Shown: piece after piece, positions 32,192 to 40,474 of the stretch
Layout of the letters: every line of letters begins with the position of its first letter
Position numbering within the stretch: the first letter of the stretch is position 1
From: Amycolatopsis australiensis
GTDB taxonomy: Bacteria > Actinomycetota > Actinomycetes > Mycobacteriales > Pseudonocardiaceae
Reading direction: 5' to 3'
Assembly: GCF_900119165.1 (NCBI RefSeq)
Contig: NZ_FPJG01000006.1
Span: forward strand, 868,001 to 932,000
Length of the DNA stretch: 64,000 nucleotides
Notes under the pieces: generated by a model
The model's input: only the letters and a program-made list of their open reading frames with translations
Databases searched by the model: none
What the model was told of the DNA's origin: nothing
Program-made: the position numbers and the translations under genes

Positions 32192-34554
32192 AGGGTTCGT
32201 GCGCCCGCGCCACGATGTGGACCCCGCTGCCGCCGCGGACCAGCGGGATCGCGGACTACAGCTACCACCTGACCGAAGCCCTGTCCGAGCTCCTCGACGT
32301 CGCCGCGATGACCGACGCGCCGGGTGCCCGGGTCCCCACCGGCGTGCGGCTGCTCGGCGCGGGCGAGCCGAGCGAAGGCGTGCCGATCTACCACGTCGGC
32401 AACCACGCCGGCGTCCACGGCGGGATCTACCGCCAGGCGATCGCGGCCCCGGGTGTCGTGGTGCTGCACGACCCGTCACTGCTGGACTTCCACGCCGGGA
32501 TCCTGGGCAGCGTGGCCTCGGCGGCGTTCCGCGAAGAAGTGCGATACGCGCACGGCCCGATCTGGGGGCACCAGCACGACCCGGCGCTGCTGCACGGCTT
32601 GCCTGCCATCGAGGTCGACGGCGTCAAGACACTCGACCACGCGACGCTGACGCTGGAACGCCGGCTCGTCACCGGCAGCCGTGGCGTGGTGGTGCACGAC
32701 CCGCACACCGCCGGGTTCCTCCGGGCCAGGTATCCCGGAATCCCGGTGCACACCGTGCCACACGGCGCGCTGCTGCCCGATCCCGCGCGCCGCGAGCCGG
32801 TGCGGGCCGGGCTGGGCTGGACCGACGACCTGGTCGTCTTCGGCGTCTTCGGCAGCCTGGCCGGGCACCGGCGGGTCACGGCCGCCGTGCTGGCCTTCGC
32901 CGAGCTGCGCCGCCGCTGGCCGAACGCGCGGCTGGTGATCGCCGGCCACGCCGGGGACCCGGTGCTGCTCGACCAGGTGCGGCAGGTGGTCGCCCAGAGC
33001 GGGTTCGCCGAGTCCGTCCACTTCGAACTGTCGCCGGCGGAAGACCGCCTCGACGACCTGATCCTGGCCGCGGACGCCGTGCTCAGCCTGCGGTGGCCGA
33101 CGGCGGGTGAAACCAGCGGCACGATGCTGCGGGCCTTCGGCGCCGGGCGCGTGGTGATCACCAGCAACCTGCCGCAGCACCGGCACTACGACAGTTCGTT
33201 CTGCTGGACCGTGCCGACGTCGCCGGCGGGCGAAGCGGCCGAGCTGTACCGGTTGCTGGAACGCGGGATGTGCTGGCCGGAAGAACTGCGCGCGGCCGGC
33301 GAGCTCGCGCGGAAGTGGACCGGGGAGAACGCCACCTGGCCGATCGCCGCGCAGGGCTACGCCGACGCGATCGAAGCGGCGGAAAACTTCGTCGCGCCAC
33401 CGGAAACGCCGCGGCACGGCGTGAACGTCTTCGCCGACGTCCGCGCCACGACCGGGCTGTCCGAGTCCGCTCGCCGGTACGTCCAGGCGATGGCCGCGAG
33501 CGGTACCGAGATGACGTTCACGGAGTTCAACAGCCAAGCGCCGTTCCGCACGATCGAGGTGCCGCCGGACATCACCGCCCTGCGCCGGGGCAAGGAGTTC
33601 GACCTCGACCTCTGGATCGTGAACGTCAACGAGTGGCAGCTGATCCCCGAGCACGCACTCGACCGCTACACGATCGCCGTGTGGGCCTGGGAACTGCCGG
33701 AGCCACCGGTCCACGCGCTGCCGCACCTGCCGGGCATCGACGAGCTGTGGCTGATCTCCCAGTTCGTCTCGGACTCGTTCCGCACGGTCACCGACATCCC
33801 GATCACCGTGGTGCCCAACGTCGTTCCCCAGGCCCCGGACGTCACCGGGAACCGCGCGAAGTTCGGCCTCCCCGAGGACGGCCTCATCGTGCTGTTCACC
33901 TTCAGCGCGTCGTCGAGCGACGCCCGCAAGAACCCGTGGGCGGTGATCGAGGCGTTCCGCCGGGCGTTCCCGCCGGAGGAGCGCGGCACGAAGGCCCACT
34001 TGGTGCTCAAGGCCAACGACCTGCAGCGCTTCCCGGACCTGGACGCCTCCCTGAGCGCGGCGGTCGCCTCGGTCGACGGAACTTTGCTGCGGCGCGAGAT
34101 GTCCCGCGCGGACATGGACACGCTGCTCGCCACCTGCGACGTCTACACGTCGCTGCACCGCTCCGAAGGCTTCGGGCTGGGCATGGCCGAAGCGATGGCC
34201 ATGGGCAAGCCGGTGGTGGCGACCGGCTTCGGCGGCAACATCGACTTCATGCCGCCCGGCGCGGCGGCGGTCGTCGGCTACCACGCCCGGCCGATCACCC
34301 CGCACGACCACAAGTTCGGTGCCGAGTTCGGCGACTGGTACACGGTCGGGCAGCTGTGGGCGGACGCGGACGTCGACCAGGCCGCGCGCTGGCTGCGCAA
34401 GCTCGCCGACAGCCCGCGGCTCCGCGCGGAAATGGGCGCGAAGGCGATCGAGGCGATCCGCGACTTCTGCAGCCCGGCGGCGGTCGCGAAGGTGATCAAC
34501 CGGCGGCTGGCCGAGCTGGCCCGCGACGGCGTCCGGCCACGGATGCGGCGCTGA
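32188..34554 (+). CDS. Tandem GT4 glycosyltransferase
   Basis: 788 residues with two GT-B units. Unit 1 (about 1-400) has PLPPRTSGIADYSYHL at the N-terminus, HVGNHAGVHGGIY, VVLHDPSLLDFH and a weaker donor site (TAGETSGTMLRAF). Unit 2 (about 405-775) has NVFADVRATTGLSESARR, FSASSSDARKNPWAVIEAF and the donor motif HRSEGFGLGMAEAMAMGKPV. Such double transferases assemble polysaccharide repeats. Unit 2 is similar to the C-terminal domain of the first transferase of the cluster, so they share ancestry. ATG overlaps the methyltransferase stop. Donor sugars unknown. Confidence 0.88.
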   Translation: MKGSCARATMWTPLPPRTSGIADYSYHLTEALSELLDVAAMTDAPGARVPTGVRLLGAGEPSEGVPIYHVGNHAGVHGGIYRQAIAAPGVVVLHDPSLLDFHAGILGSVASAAFREEVRYAHGPIWGHQHDPALLHGLPAIEVDGVKTLDHATLTLERRLVTGSRGVVVHDPHTAGFLRARYPGIPVHTVPHGALLPDPARREPVRAGLGWTDDLVVFGVFGSLAGHRRVTAAVLAFAELRRRWPNARLVIAGHAGDPVLLDQVRQVVAQSGFAESVHFELSPAEDRLDDLILAADAVLSLRWPTAGETSGTMLRAFGAGRVVITSNLPQHRHYDSSFCWTVPTSPAGEAAELYRLLERGMCWPEELRAAGELARKWTGENATWPIAAQGYADAIEAAENFVAPPETPRHGVNVFADVRATTGLSESARRYVQAMAASGTEMTFTEFNSQAPFRTIEVPPDITALRRGKEFDLDLWIVNVNEWQLIPEHALDRYTIAVWAWELPEPPVHALPHLPGIDELWLISQFVSDSFRTVTDIPITVVPNVVPQAPDVTGNRAKFGLPEDGLIVLFTFSASSSDARKNPWAVIEAFRRAFPPEERGTKAHLVLKANDLQRFPDLDASLSAAVASVDGTLLRREMSRADMDTLLATCDVYTSLHRSEGFGLGMAEAMAMGKPVVATGFGGNIDFMPPGAAAVVGYHARPITPHDHKFGAEFGDWYTVGQLWADADVDQAARWLRKLADSPRLRAEMGAKAIEAIRDFCSPAAVAKVINRRLAELARDGVRPRMRR

Positions 34555-34558
34555 GCCG

Positions 34559-35482
34559 TCAGCGTCGGGAGAGCCGGCCTTCCAGCTCGGACACGCGGTG
34601 TTCGAGAGCGGCGGCCCGGCGCCGGCTCTCCTCGACGGCACGGCCGGCCTGCTCCAGCTCGCGCCGGGCTTCCGCCAGCTCCAGCCCGAGCTCGGTGCGG
34701 GCGCGTTGCGCCTCGGCCACGGTCTCTTCGAGCCGCCGGATGTAGCCGACCTCGGCGGGGCGGCTCGCCTGCGCCGCCGCGAACTCCTCGCGCAACCGGG
34801 CGTGCTCGTACGGCTCGTATTCGTCGAACACGTTCGCGGGCGCCGACAACGCGGCCAGTACGTCGGTGTCGTCGGCCCGGCCGTAGAAGCGGTTGAGTCC
34901 GTCGAACAACGCGCAGCGGTAGCCCGCGTCGAGCAGCATCGGCTCCCACTGCTCGTGCGTCGGCTTCGGCGAGCCCGGTTCGGTCGCCTCGACGACGAGC
35001 ACTCGCGGCCGGTGGCGGGTCCAGTCCGCGCCCTCGATCACCGCGCGTTCGGCGCCCTCCACGTCGATCTTCAGGAAGTCGACCGGACCGGGGTGGGCGT
35101 CGAGGATGTCCGCGAGCGTGGTCAGCTCCACTTCGAGGGCGCCCACCTGCCAGCGGCGGTCGTCGCGGTAGCGGACCGCCAGGTCGTCGTCGAGGGTCGA
35201 CCAGCCCCATTCGTCCTCGACGACGTGCAGCTTGGCGGTGCCGGGCGCGGCCCCGACCGCGACCTGCAGGGTCAGGTCGTCCGGGCGCGCGCTGCGCAGC
35301 TCACGGGCCTTGGCCGGGATCGGCTCGACGTTGATGCCCCGCCAGCCGAGGTCGTAGAAGTGCTTGGTGACCGACGCGACCACGGGGTCGCCGGCGCCGA
35401 GGTCGACGTAGCGCCCGCCGGCCTGCCCCGCGAAGACGCGGGCGAGGACGACGTCTTCCGCGTTCTGCGCGTAAGAGATCAC
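34559..35482 (-). CDS. FkbM-family methyltransferase with C-terminal coiled coil
   Basis: 307 residues. The FkbM fold (about 1-200) begins SYAQNAEDVVLARVF, with SAM motif RYVDLGAGDP and FLKIDVEGAE. It would O-methylate a sugar or other hydroxyl. The last 60 or so residues form a long coiled coil (LEETVAEAQRARTELGLELA and beyond), unusual for the family. GTG at 35482 is chosen because the FkbM domain starts there; the frame stays open upstream without similarity. It is convergent with the tandem transferase, four bases between stops, and is likely part of the same pathway. Confidence 0.87.
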   Translation of the reverse strand: MISYAQNAEDVVLARVFAGQAGGRYVDLGAGDPVVASVTKHFYDLGWRGINVEPIPAKARELRSARPDDLTLQVAVGAAPGTAKLHVVEDEWGWSTLDDDLAVRYRDDRRWQVGALEVELTTLADILDAHPGPVDFLKIDVEGAERAVIEGADWTRHRPRVLVVEATEPGSPKPTHEQWEPMLLDAGYRCALFDGLNRFYGRADDTDVLAALSAPANVFDEYEPYEHARLREEFAAAQASRPAEVGYIRRLEETVAEAQRARTELGLELAEARRELEQAGRAVEESRRRAAALEHRVSELEGRLSRR

Positions 35483-35606
35483 CCGCCGAGGATAACGGGG
35501 GACCGCCCCGCGTTTAGCCCGAAGGTGTGACTTCCGCCGTGTCGGTGAACGCCCTCCCGTTGCCGGACGCCTTCTGGACAGAGCATCGGGTCCGAGAGGA
35601 GGCGAC

Positions 35607-35702
35607 ATGGTCTGGATCTGCCTGGTCGCCGTCCTGGCCGTGGTGTTCCTGGTCCGCGCCGTGCGGCTGGTGCGCCGGGTCAGGCGGAGTGACGTGGGGT
35701 GA
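35607..35702 (+). CDS. Putative 31-residue membrane microprotein
   Basis: Very short gene reading MVWICLVAVLAVVFLVRAVR and ending in a basic tail LVRRVRRSDVG. The first 18 residues form a membrane helix with a positive C-terminal end. AGGAGG stands six bases before the ATG, among the best ribosome sites in the window. It overlaps the 3' end of the convergent response-regulator gene by 23 bp. No homologue is recognised. It could be a small membrane regulator, or a chance frame. Confidence 0.45.
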   Translation: MVWICLVAVLAVVFLVRAVRLVRRVRRSDVG

Positions 35703-36348
35703 CCAGCCCCGACTCGTAGGCCAGCACCACCAGCTGGGCCCGGTCCCGTGCCCCGATCTTCGTCATGATGCGGCTGACGTGCGTGCGCGCCGTCGCCGTC
35801 GAGATCACCAGGTGGGCGGCTATTTCGTCGTTCGACAGGCCGCCCGCGACCAGGCCCAGCACCTCGCGCTCGCGGTCGGTGATCTCGCGGACCGCGCTCG
35901 TGTCGATGCGCCGGTGCTCCGGGCGGCCCACGAACTCCTGGATCAGGCGGCGCGTCACGGTCGGCGCCAGCAGCGCTTCCCCGCTCGCCACGACCCGCAG
36001 CGCGCGCAGCAGCTCCACCGGCTCGGTGTCCTTGAGCAGGAACCCGCTCGCGCCCGCGCGCAGCGCCTCGTAGACGTATTCGTCGACGTCGAAGGTGGTC
36101 AGGACCAGCACCTTCGTCCCGCCGAGGTCGGGGTTCGCGGTGATCCGGCGGGTGGCTTCGAGGCCGTCGACCCCCGGCATCCGGATGTCCATCACGACGA
36201 TGTCGGGCCGGTGCTCGATCGCGAGCGCGACGGCCTGTTCGCCGTCGCCTGCCTCGCCGACGACCTCGAAGCCGTCCTCGGTCTCCAGCAGCACGCGGAA
36301 CCCGGCGCGGACCAGGACCTGGTCGTCGGCCAGCAGGACGCGGATCAT
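35680..36348 (-). CDS. NarL/FixJ-family response regulator
   Basis: 222 residues. The receiver domain has LLADDQ at 5-10 with the acidic pair, phosphoacceptor Asp54 in VMDIRMPG, Thr in LTTFD and Lys106 in FLLKD. The LuxR-type helix-turn-helix (about 155-215) has LTDREREVLGLVAGGLSNDE-like sequence with TARTHVSRIMTKI. It pairs with the kinase encoded just upstream (ATGA overlap at 36345-36348). Targets are unknown, and no ABC or MFS gene is in the same operon. Confidence 0.93.
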   Translation of the reverse strand: MIRVLLADDQVLVRAGFRVLLETEDGFEVVGEAGDGEQAVALAIEHRPDIVVMDIRMPGVDGLEATRRITANPDLGGTKVLVLTTFDVDEYVYEALRAGASGFLLKDTEPVELLRALRVVASGEALLAPTVTRRLIQEFVGRPEHRRIDTSAVREITDREREVLGLVAGGLSNDEIAAHLVISTATARTHVSRIMTKIGARDRAQLVVLAYESGLVTPRHSA

Positions 36349-37451
36349 GCTTCTCCCTCGATCGGTAGCTCGACGCACACTTCGAAACCGCCGTCGACCG
36401 GGCCGGCGGTGCACCGCCCGCCGAGTGCCGCGGCGCGTTCGGACATCCCGCGCAGGCCGTGGCCCGGGGTCGGCCGGGCGGTCCCGCGGCCGTCGTCCCG
36501 GACCCGCAGCGTGAACGACCCCGGTCGTCTTTCGAACCGGACGTCGACGCGTTCCGGCTGGTCGGCGTGCCGGACGACGTTGGTCAGCGACTCCTGCAGG
36601 ATCCGGTACGCGGCCGCGTCGACGGGCGCCGGGAGGTCGACGGCCTCGCCGTGGACGTCGACCGTGAGCCCGGCGTCGCGCGCGTGGGCCAGCAGCTCGC
36701 CGGCCTGGGCGAGGCTCGGCGCGGGCGCCTTGTCCTCTCCGGAGCGCAGCACGGCCAGGGTCGCGCGGAGGTCTTTCAGCGCGGACGCGCTGGCCTCCTT
36801 GATGTTGAGCAGCGCCTCTTTCGCCTGTTCGGGGCGCCGGTCGGCGACGTGCGCGGCGACCCCGGCCTGGACGTTGATCATGGCGAGGCTGTGCGCGACG
36901 ACGTCGTGCACCTCGCGGGCGATCCGCAGCCGTTCCTGCTCGGCGAGCCGGTGCCGGTGCTCGTCGGCCTGCTCGCGGCGGGCGGCGAGCGCGTCGAGCT
37001 GGTAGCGGACGGCGGTCCCGACGCCGATGACGGCGACCAGCCACACGACGACGAACCCGGCGCCCAGCTCCAGCGCCAACGACCGGGTCGTGACGACGTG
37101 CACGACGTAGGCCACGACCAGCGCGGCGGCGCCGGTGCTGCCCGCGGTGAGCGGCCCGCGCTGCCGGGTCAGCACGAACAACGCGATGGTCGGCACGACG
37201 ATGACCGGGCCACCGGGCAGCCCGGAGGAGTAGTAACCCAGTGCCGAAGCCGCCGTGACCAGGAAGAGCGTGAGCGGGAAGCGGTGGACGAGCAGCAACG
37301 TCAGCACGGTCCCGGCCAGCCACGCGGCACCGAGCGGGGTCAGCGGCGACGCGCCGGGCTGCCACCGCGACGACGCGCTCGTCGCCCCGAGCACGAAGCC
37401 CAGGACGACGACGGTGCGCACCACACGCCCCACCCACGGCGGCCATCTCAT
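36345..37451 (-). CDS. DesK-like sensor histidine kinase
   Basis: 368 residues. Four to five membrane helices occupy residues 8-145. A short coiled coil precedes the HisKA_3 motif EVHDVVAHSLAMI with phospho-His182, and a HATPase domain has LQESLTNVVRHA and RDDGRG, ending HGLRGMSERAAALGG. This layout matches membrane-sensing kinases of the DesK/LiaS kind. It is translationally coupled to its response regulator. The signal is probably a membrane or envelope condition, by family analogy only. Confidence 0.92.
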   Translation of the reverse strand: MRWPPWVGRVVRTVVVLGFVLGATSASSRWQPGASPLTPLGAAWLAGTVLTLLLVHRFPLTLFLVTAASALGYYSSGLPGGPVIVVPTIALFVLTRQRGPLTAGSTGAAALVVAYVVHVVTTRSLALELGAGFVVVWLVAVIGVGTAVRYQLDALAARREQADEHRHRLAEQERLRIAREVHDVVAHSLAMINVQAGVAAHVADRRPEQAKEALLNIKEASASALKDLRATLAVLRSGEDKAPAPSLAQAGELLAHARDAGLTVDVHGEAVDLPAPVDAAAYRILQESLTNVVRHADQPERVDVRFERRPGSFTLRVRDDGRGTARPTPGHGLRGMSERAAALGGRCTAGPVDGGFEVCVELPIEGEA

Positions 37452-37517
37452 GCCGCGAAAGCTACCGGTCGCGGCCGGTCGGCGCGTCCGTCCCAGAGCG
37501 GCTCTCGGCGTACGTCG

Positions 37518-38351
37518 TCAGTCGAACATGAGGGGCAGCTTCTCCGCCGTTTCCTCGTCGGCCGGGGTGTAGGTCGTCATCGTGACCTCCGAGCGGCGGC
37601 CGCAGTAGAGGTACGTGAAGTTGAACCGCAGCAGCCCGACGTCCGGGTGCAGGTAGCGCTTCGTGCGGATCGGCTCGGAGTTCACGTCGTGCTTCGGCCA
37701 CAGCTCGGCGAACAGCGGCGACTCCGCTTTCAGCCGCTTGACCAGGTTCTTCCACGCCGGCTCGGCGACGTGGTCGGCCATCGCGGCGCGGAAGGACGCG
37801 ATCACGCGCGGGATGTTCGTGTCCCAGTCGAGCAGCCGCTCGCGCCACTCCGGGTTGAGCAGGCACTGGACCATCGTGTTGCGGTCCTCGAACGGGATCG
37901 CGTCGACGTCCCCCATCAGCCACGTGTAGCCGCGGTTGTAGCCGAGCAGGTCGCAGCGGGCGTTGCGCACCGCGACCGGGTACGGCTCCAGCTTCTTGAG
38001 CATCAGCTCCATCGACGGCGTGATGACCGGGCAGTCCTTGTCGCTCTCCGGGTCGGGCGCGCCGGCGAGGCGGAAGAGGTGGGCGTGCTCGTGCGGGTCG
38101 AGGCGCAGCGTGCGCGCGATCGCCTGCAGCACCTGCTGGGACGCGTTGATGTCGCGGCCCTGTTCGAGCCACGTGTACCAGGTGACACCGACGCCGGCGA
38201 GCTGCGCGACCTCTTCGCGGCGCAGCCCCGGCGTCCGGCGGCGGCCCACGATCGGAAGACCGACCTGCTCGGGTGTGATCCGCTCGCGACGGCTGCGGAG
38301 GAACCTCGCCAGCTCCTGACGGCGGACCTCGGACTCGACGGCGGTGGTCAT
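37518..38351 (-). CDS. XRE-family regulator with MmyB-like ligand-binding domain
   Basis: 277 residues. An N-terminal helix-turn-helix (about 12-85) contains RRRTPGLRREEVAQLAGVGV, then TWYTWLEQGR. The C-terminal MmyB-like domain (about 110-270) has LGYNRGYTWL and NMxRxx-type stretches, and is proposed in the family to bind fatty-acid-like ligands. It is divergent from a DHA2 exporter, with palindromic sites between. It most likely represses or activates that exporter and itself. Confidence 0.9.
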   Translation of the reverse strand: MTTAVESEVRRQELARFLRSRRERITPEQVGLPIVGRRRTPGLRREEVAQLAGVGVTWYTWLEQGRDINASQQVLQAIARTLRLDPHEHAHLFRLAGAPDPESDKDCPVITPSMELMLKKLEPYPVAVRNARCDLLGYNRGYTWLMGDVDAIPFEDRNTMVQCLLNPEWRERLLDWDTNIPRVIASFRAAMADHVAEPAWKNLVKRLKAESPLFAELWPKHDVNSEPIRTKRYLHPDVGLLRFNFTYLYCGRRSEVTMTTYTPADEETAEKLPLMFD

Positions 38352-38375
38352 GGTGCCAGGATGCCACGCCGCTGA

Positions 38376-38427
38376 ACCTGGTACCAGGTAGTCGCAATAC
38401 CTGGATAAGCGACACCTGGTACCAGTT
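38376..38427. promoter_or_regulatory. Paired palindromic operators for the XRE regulator
   Basis: ACCTGGTACCAGGT (38376-38389) is a perfect 14-bp palindrome. CTGGTACCAG recurs at 38416-38425 within an imperfect copy (38414-38427), and a half site ATACCTGG lies between them (38398-38405). Centres are 38 bp apart. The sites lie in the 101-bp gap between the divergent regulator and exporter starts and are strong candidates for regulator binding. Confidence 0.65.
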
Positions 38428-38452
38428 TCAGAACGCCTGGATCGTAGTACTC

Positions 38453-39883
38453 ATGACCACGACAGAACTCGCGCCGATCCCGGCCGAGGCCAGATTTCGG
38501 CCGGGATTGACCCCCGCCGGCCTGGTCACGGTGCTGCTGGGAGCGGCACTGCCCATCATCGACTTCTTCATCGTCAACGTCGCGCTGCCAACCATCGACG
38601 CCGACCTGCACGCGTCGACGGCCACCCTGGAGCTGGTGGTCGCCGCCTACGGGATCGCGTACGCGGTGCTGCTGGTGGTCGGGGGCCGCCTCGGCGACTC
38701 GTTCGGCAGGCGGCGGCTGTTCTTCACCGGACTGTGGCTGTTCACGCTGACGTCCCTGGCCTGCGGAATCGCGCCGACCGCCGGCACGCTGGTGGTGGCC
38801 CGCGCCGCGCAGGGGGCGGCGTCGGCGCTGCTGCTGCCGCAGGTGCTCTCGATCATCCAGGCGACGACGTCGGGCGAGCGGCGCTCGCGCGCGCTGGGTC
38901 TGTACGGCGCGACGGGCGGCATCTCGACGATCGTCGGCCAGCTGCTCGGCGGTGCCTTGGTGGCGGCCGACCTGTGGGGTACCGGCTGGCGCCCGATCTT
39001 CCTGGTGAACGTGCCGATCGGGCTGGTCGTGCTGGTCATGGCGCGCCGCCTGCCGGAAAGCCGCGCGCACGACCCGCTGGGCGTCGACCGGCTCGGGACG
39101 TTCCTGCTGGCGGCGACGCTGCTGTCGTTCCTCGTGCCGCTGATGGAAGGTCGGGCGCTGGGCTGGCCGGCGTGGACGATCGCGCTGCTGGCCGTTTCGC
39201 CGGTGTCGGCCGCGGCGTTCGTGCACGTCGAACGGCGCCTCGAGCGGCTGGGTGGCACGCCGCTGCTGCCGCCGTCGGTGATGCGCCTGCCGAGTGTGCG
39301 GCGCGGGCTGACGGTGGCGATCCCGTTCTTCGCCGCGTTCGGCTCGTTCATGTTCGTGTTCGCGATGACGCTGCAGGAGGGCCTGCACTTCGGGCCGCTG
39401 GGCGCGGGTGGCGCGCTGACGCCGCTGGCGGTCGCGTACTTCACGGTGTCTATGCTCAGCAGCCGTCTCGTGACCCGCTACGGCCAGAAGGTCGTCCCGG
39501 TCGGCGGGGCGATCACGGCTCTCGGCATGGTCGCGCTGCTGTGCACGACCCTGGCGGCGTGGCCGCACGTGACGATCCTCGACCTGGCGCCCGCGATGGT
39601 CGCGATCGGCGTCGGGAACGCGCTGGCGATGACGACGTTGTTCCGGATCGTGCTCTCGCACGTGCCGACCGACCTCGCGGGCGTCGGCTCGGGCGTCATG
39701 ACGACCAACCAGCAGACGTCGCTGGCGCTGGGCGTGGCGACGCTCGGCAGCCTGTACGCGGCACTGTCCGCGCCGGGTGCGCTGGGGTCGCGGGAGGCGT
39801 TCGCGCTGGTGATCGGCCTGGTGGCGGTGCTGGCGGCGATCGTGGCCATCACCGGACGGCGGCTGCCGGACCCGCGCGGGTAG
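38453..39883 (+). CDS. MFS exporter, DHA2 (14-helix type)
   Basis: 476-residue membrane protein. The first helix holds LPIIDFFIVNVALPTID, typical of DHA2 transporters. The motif A variant GGRLGDSFGRRRLF lies near residue 78, and the motif C-like stretch with GGALVAADLWGTGWR follows the fifth helix. There are about 14 predicted helices. A proton-driven drug or metabolite efflux role is expected from the family. Its promoter region carries two palindromes for the divergent XRE/MmyB regulator, pointing to ligand-induced efflux. Confidence 0.9.
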   Translation: MTTTELAPIPAEARFRPGLTPAGLVTVLLGAALPIIDFFIVNVALPTIDADLHASTATLELVVAAYGIAYAVLLVVGGRLGDSFGRRRLFFTGLWLFTLTSLACGIAPTAGTLVVARAAQGAASALLLPQVLSIIQATTSGERRSRALGLYGATGGISTIVGQLLGGALVAADLWGTGWRPIFLVNVPIGLVVLVMARRLPESRAHDPLGVDRLGTFLLAATLLSFLVPLMEGRALGWPAWTIALLAVSPVSAAAFVHVERRLERLGGTPLLPPSVMRLPSVRRGLTVAIPFFAAFGSFMFVFAMTLQEGLHFGPLGAGGALTPLAVAYFTVSMLSSRLVTRYGQKVVPVGGAITALGMVALLCTTLAAWPHVTILDLAPAMVAIGVGNALAMTTLFRIVLSHVPTDLAGVGSGVMTTNQQTSLALGVATLGSLYAALSAPGALGSREAFALVIGLVAVLAAIVAITGRRLPDPRG

Positions 39884-39949
39884 CCGCGCCGCCGAAAAAG
39901 ACCGGGATTCACCCGTCGGAAAACGCGCGCGCCGGACGACGATGAGGGT

Positions 39950-40474
39950 GTGACGGAACCTCGGGTACGACCGGACCCGGCCTTCGCGCTGCTCGGGCTG
40001 TACGAAACGGCCCTGCCGGAGGTCTACGGGTACCTGCTGTCCCGCTGCGGCGACCGCACGCTCGCCGAGGAGCTGACGTCCGAGACGTTCCTCGGGGCGG
40101 TCGCCGCCTGTCGCAAGGAGTACGCACCTCCAGTGAGCACCGGGTGGCTGATCGGCGTCGCCCGGCACAAGCTCGCCGACCACTGGCGGCGCAAGGAACG
40201 TGAGGAACGCGGGCTGCGGCTGGTGCACGACAGCGAGCCGGACGTCGAGGACCCATGGGACGAGCAGCTGGACGCGCTGCGCGCGAGACAGGTCCTCGAA
40301 TCCCTCGGGCCGCACCACCGCGCGGCCCTGACCCTGCGGTACGTCGACGGTCTCGGTGTCCCCGAGGTCGCCGGCCACCTGGGCCGCAGCGTGCACGCCA
40401 CCGAGGCGTTGCTCGTGCGGGCCCGTGCCGCGTTCCGCCGTGCCTACGAGGAGAAGGAGGGTCGCGATGCCTGA
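39950..40474 (+). CDS. ECF sigma factor
   Basis: 174 residues. Region 2 includes LPEVYGYLLSRCGDRTLAEE and LTSETFLGAVAACRK. Region 4 has LGPHHRAALTLRYVDGLGVP and the helix-turn-helix VAGHLGRSVHATEALLVRAR. GTG start at 39950. The last codons overlap the start of a VOC-domain gene by 8 bp, and the ribosome site of the latter (GGAGG) lies inside the sigma gene, so the two are co-translated. No anti-sigma factor of a known type is adjacent. Confidence 0.88.
   Translation: MTEPRVRPDPAFALLGLYETALPEVYGYLLSRCGDRTLAEELTSETFLGAVAACRKEYAPPVSTGWLIGVARHKLADHWRRKEREERGLRLVHDSEPDVEDPWDEQLDALRARQVLESLGPHHRAALTLRYVDGLGVPEVAGHLGRSVHATEALLVRARAAFRRAYEEKEGRDA

Noticed and set aside
35527..37005. Plus-strand open frame across the two-component genes
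   Set aside because: Off-frame shadow of the kinase and regulator; only the 31-codon frame at 35607 in another phase has a ribosome site.
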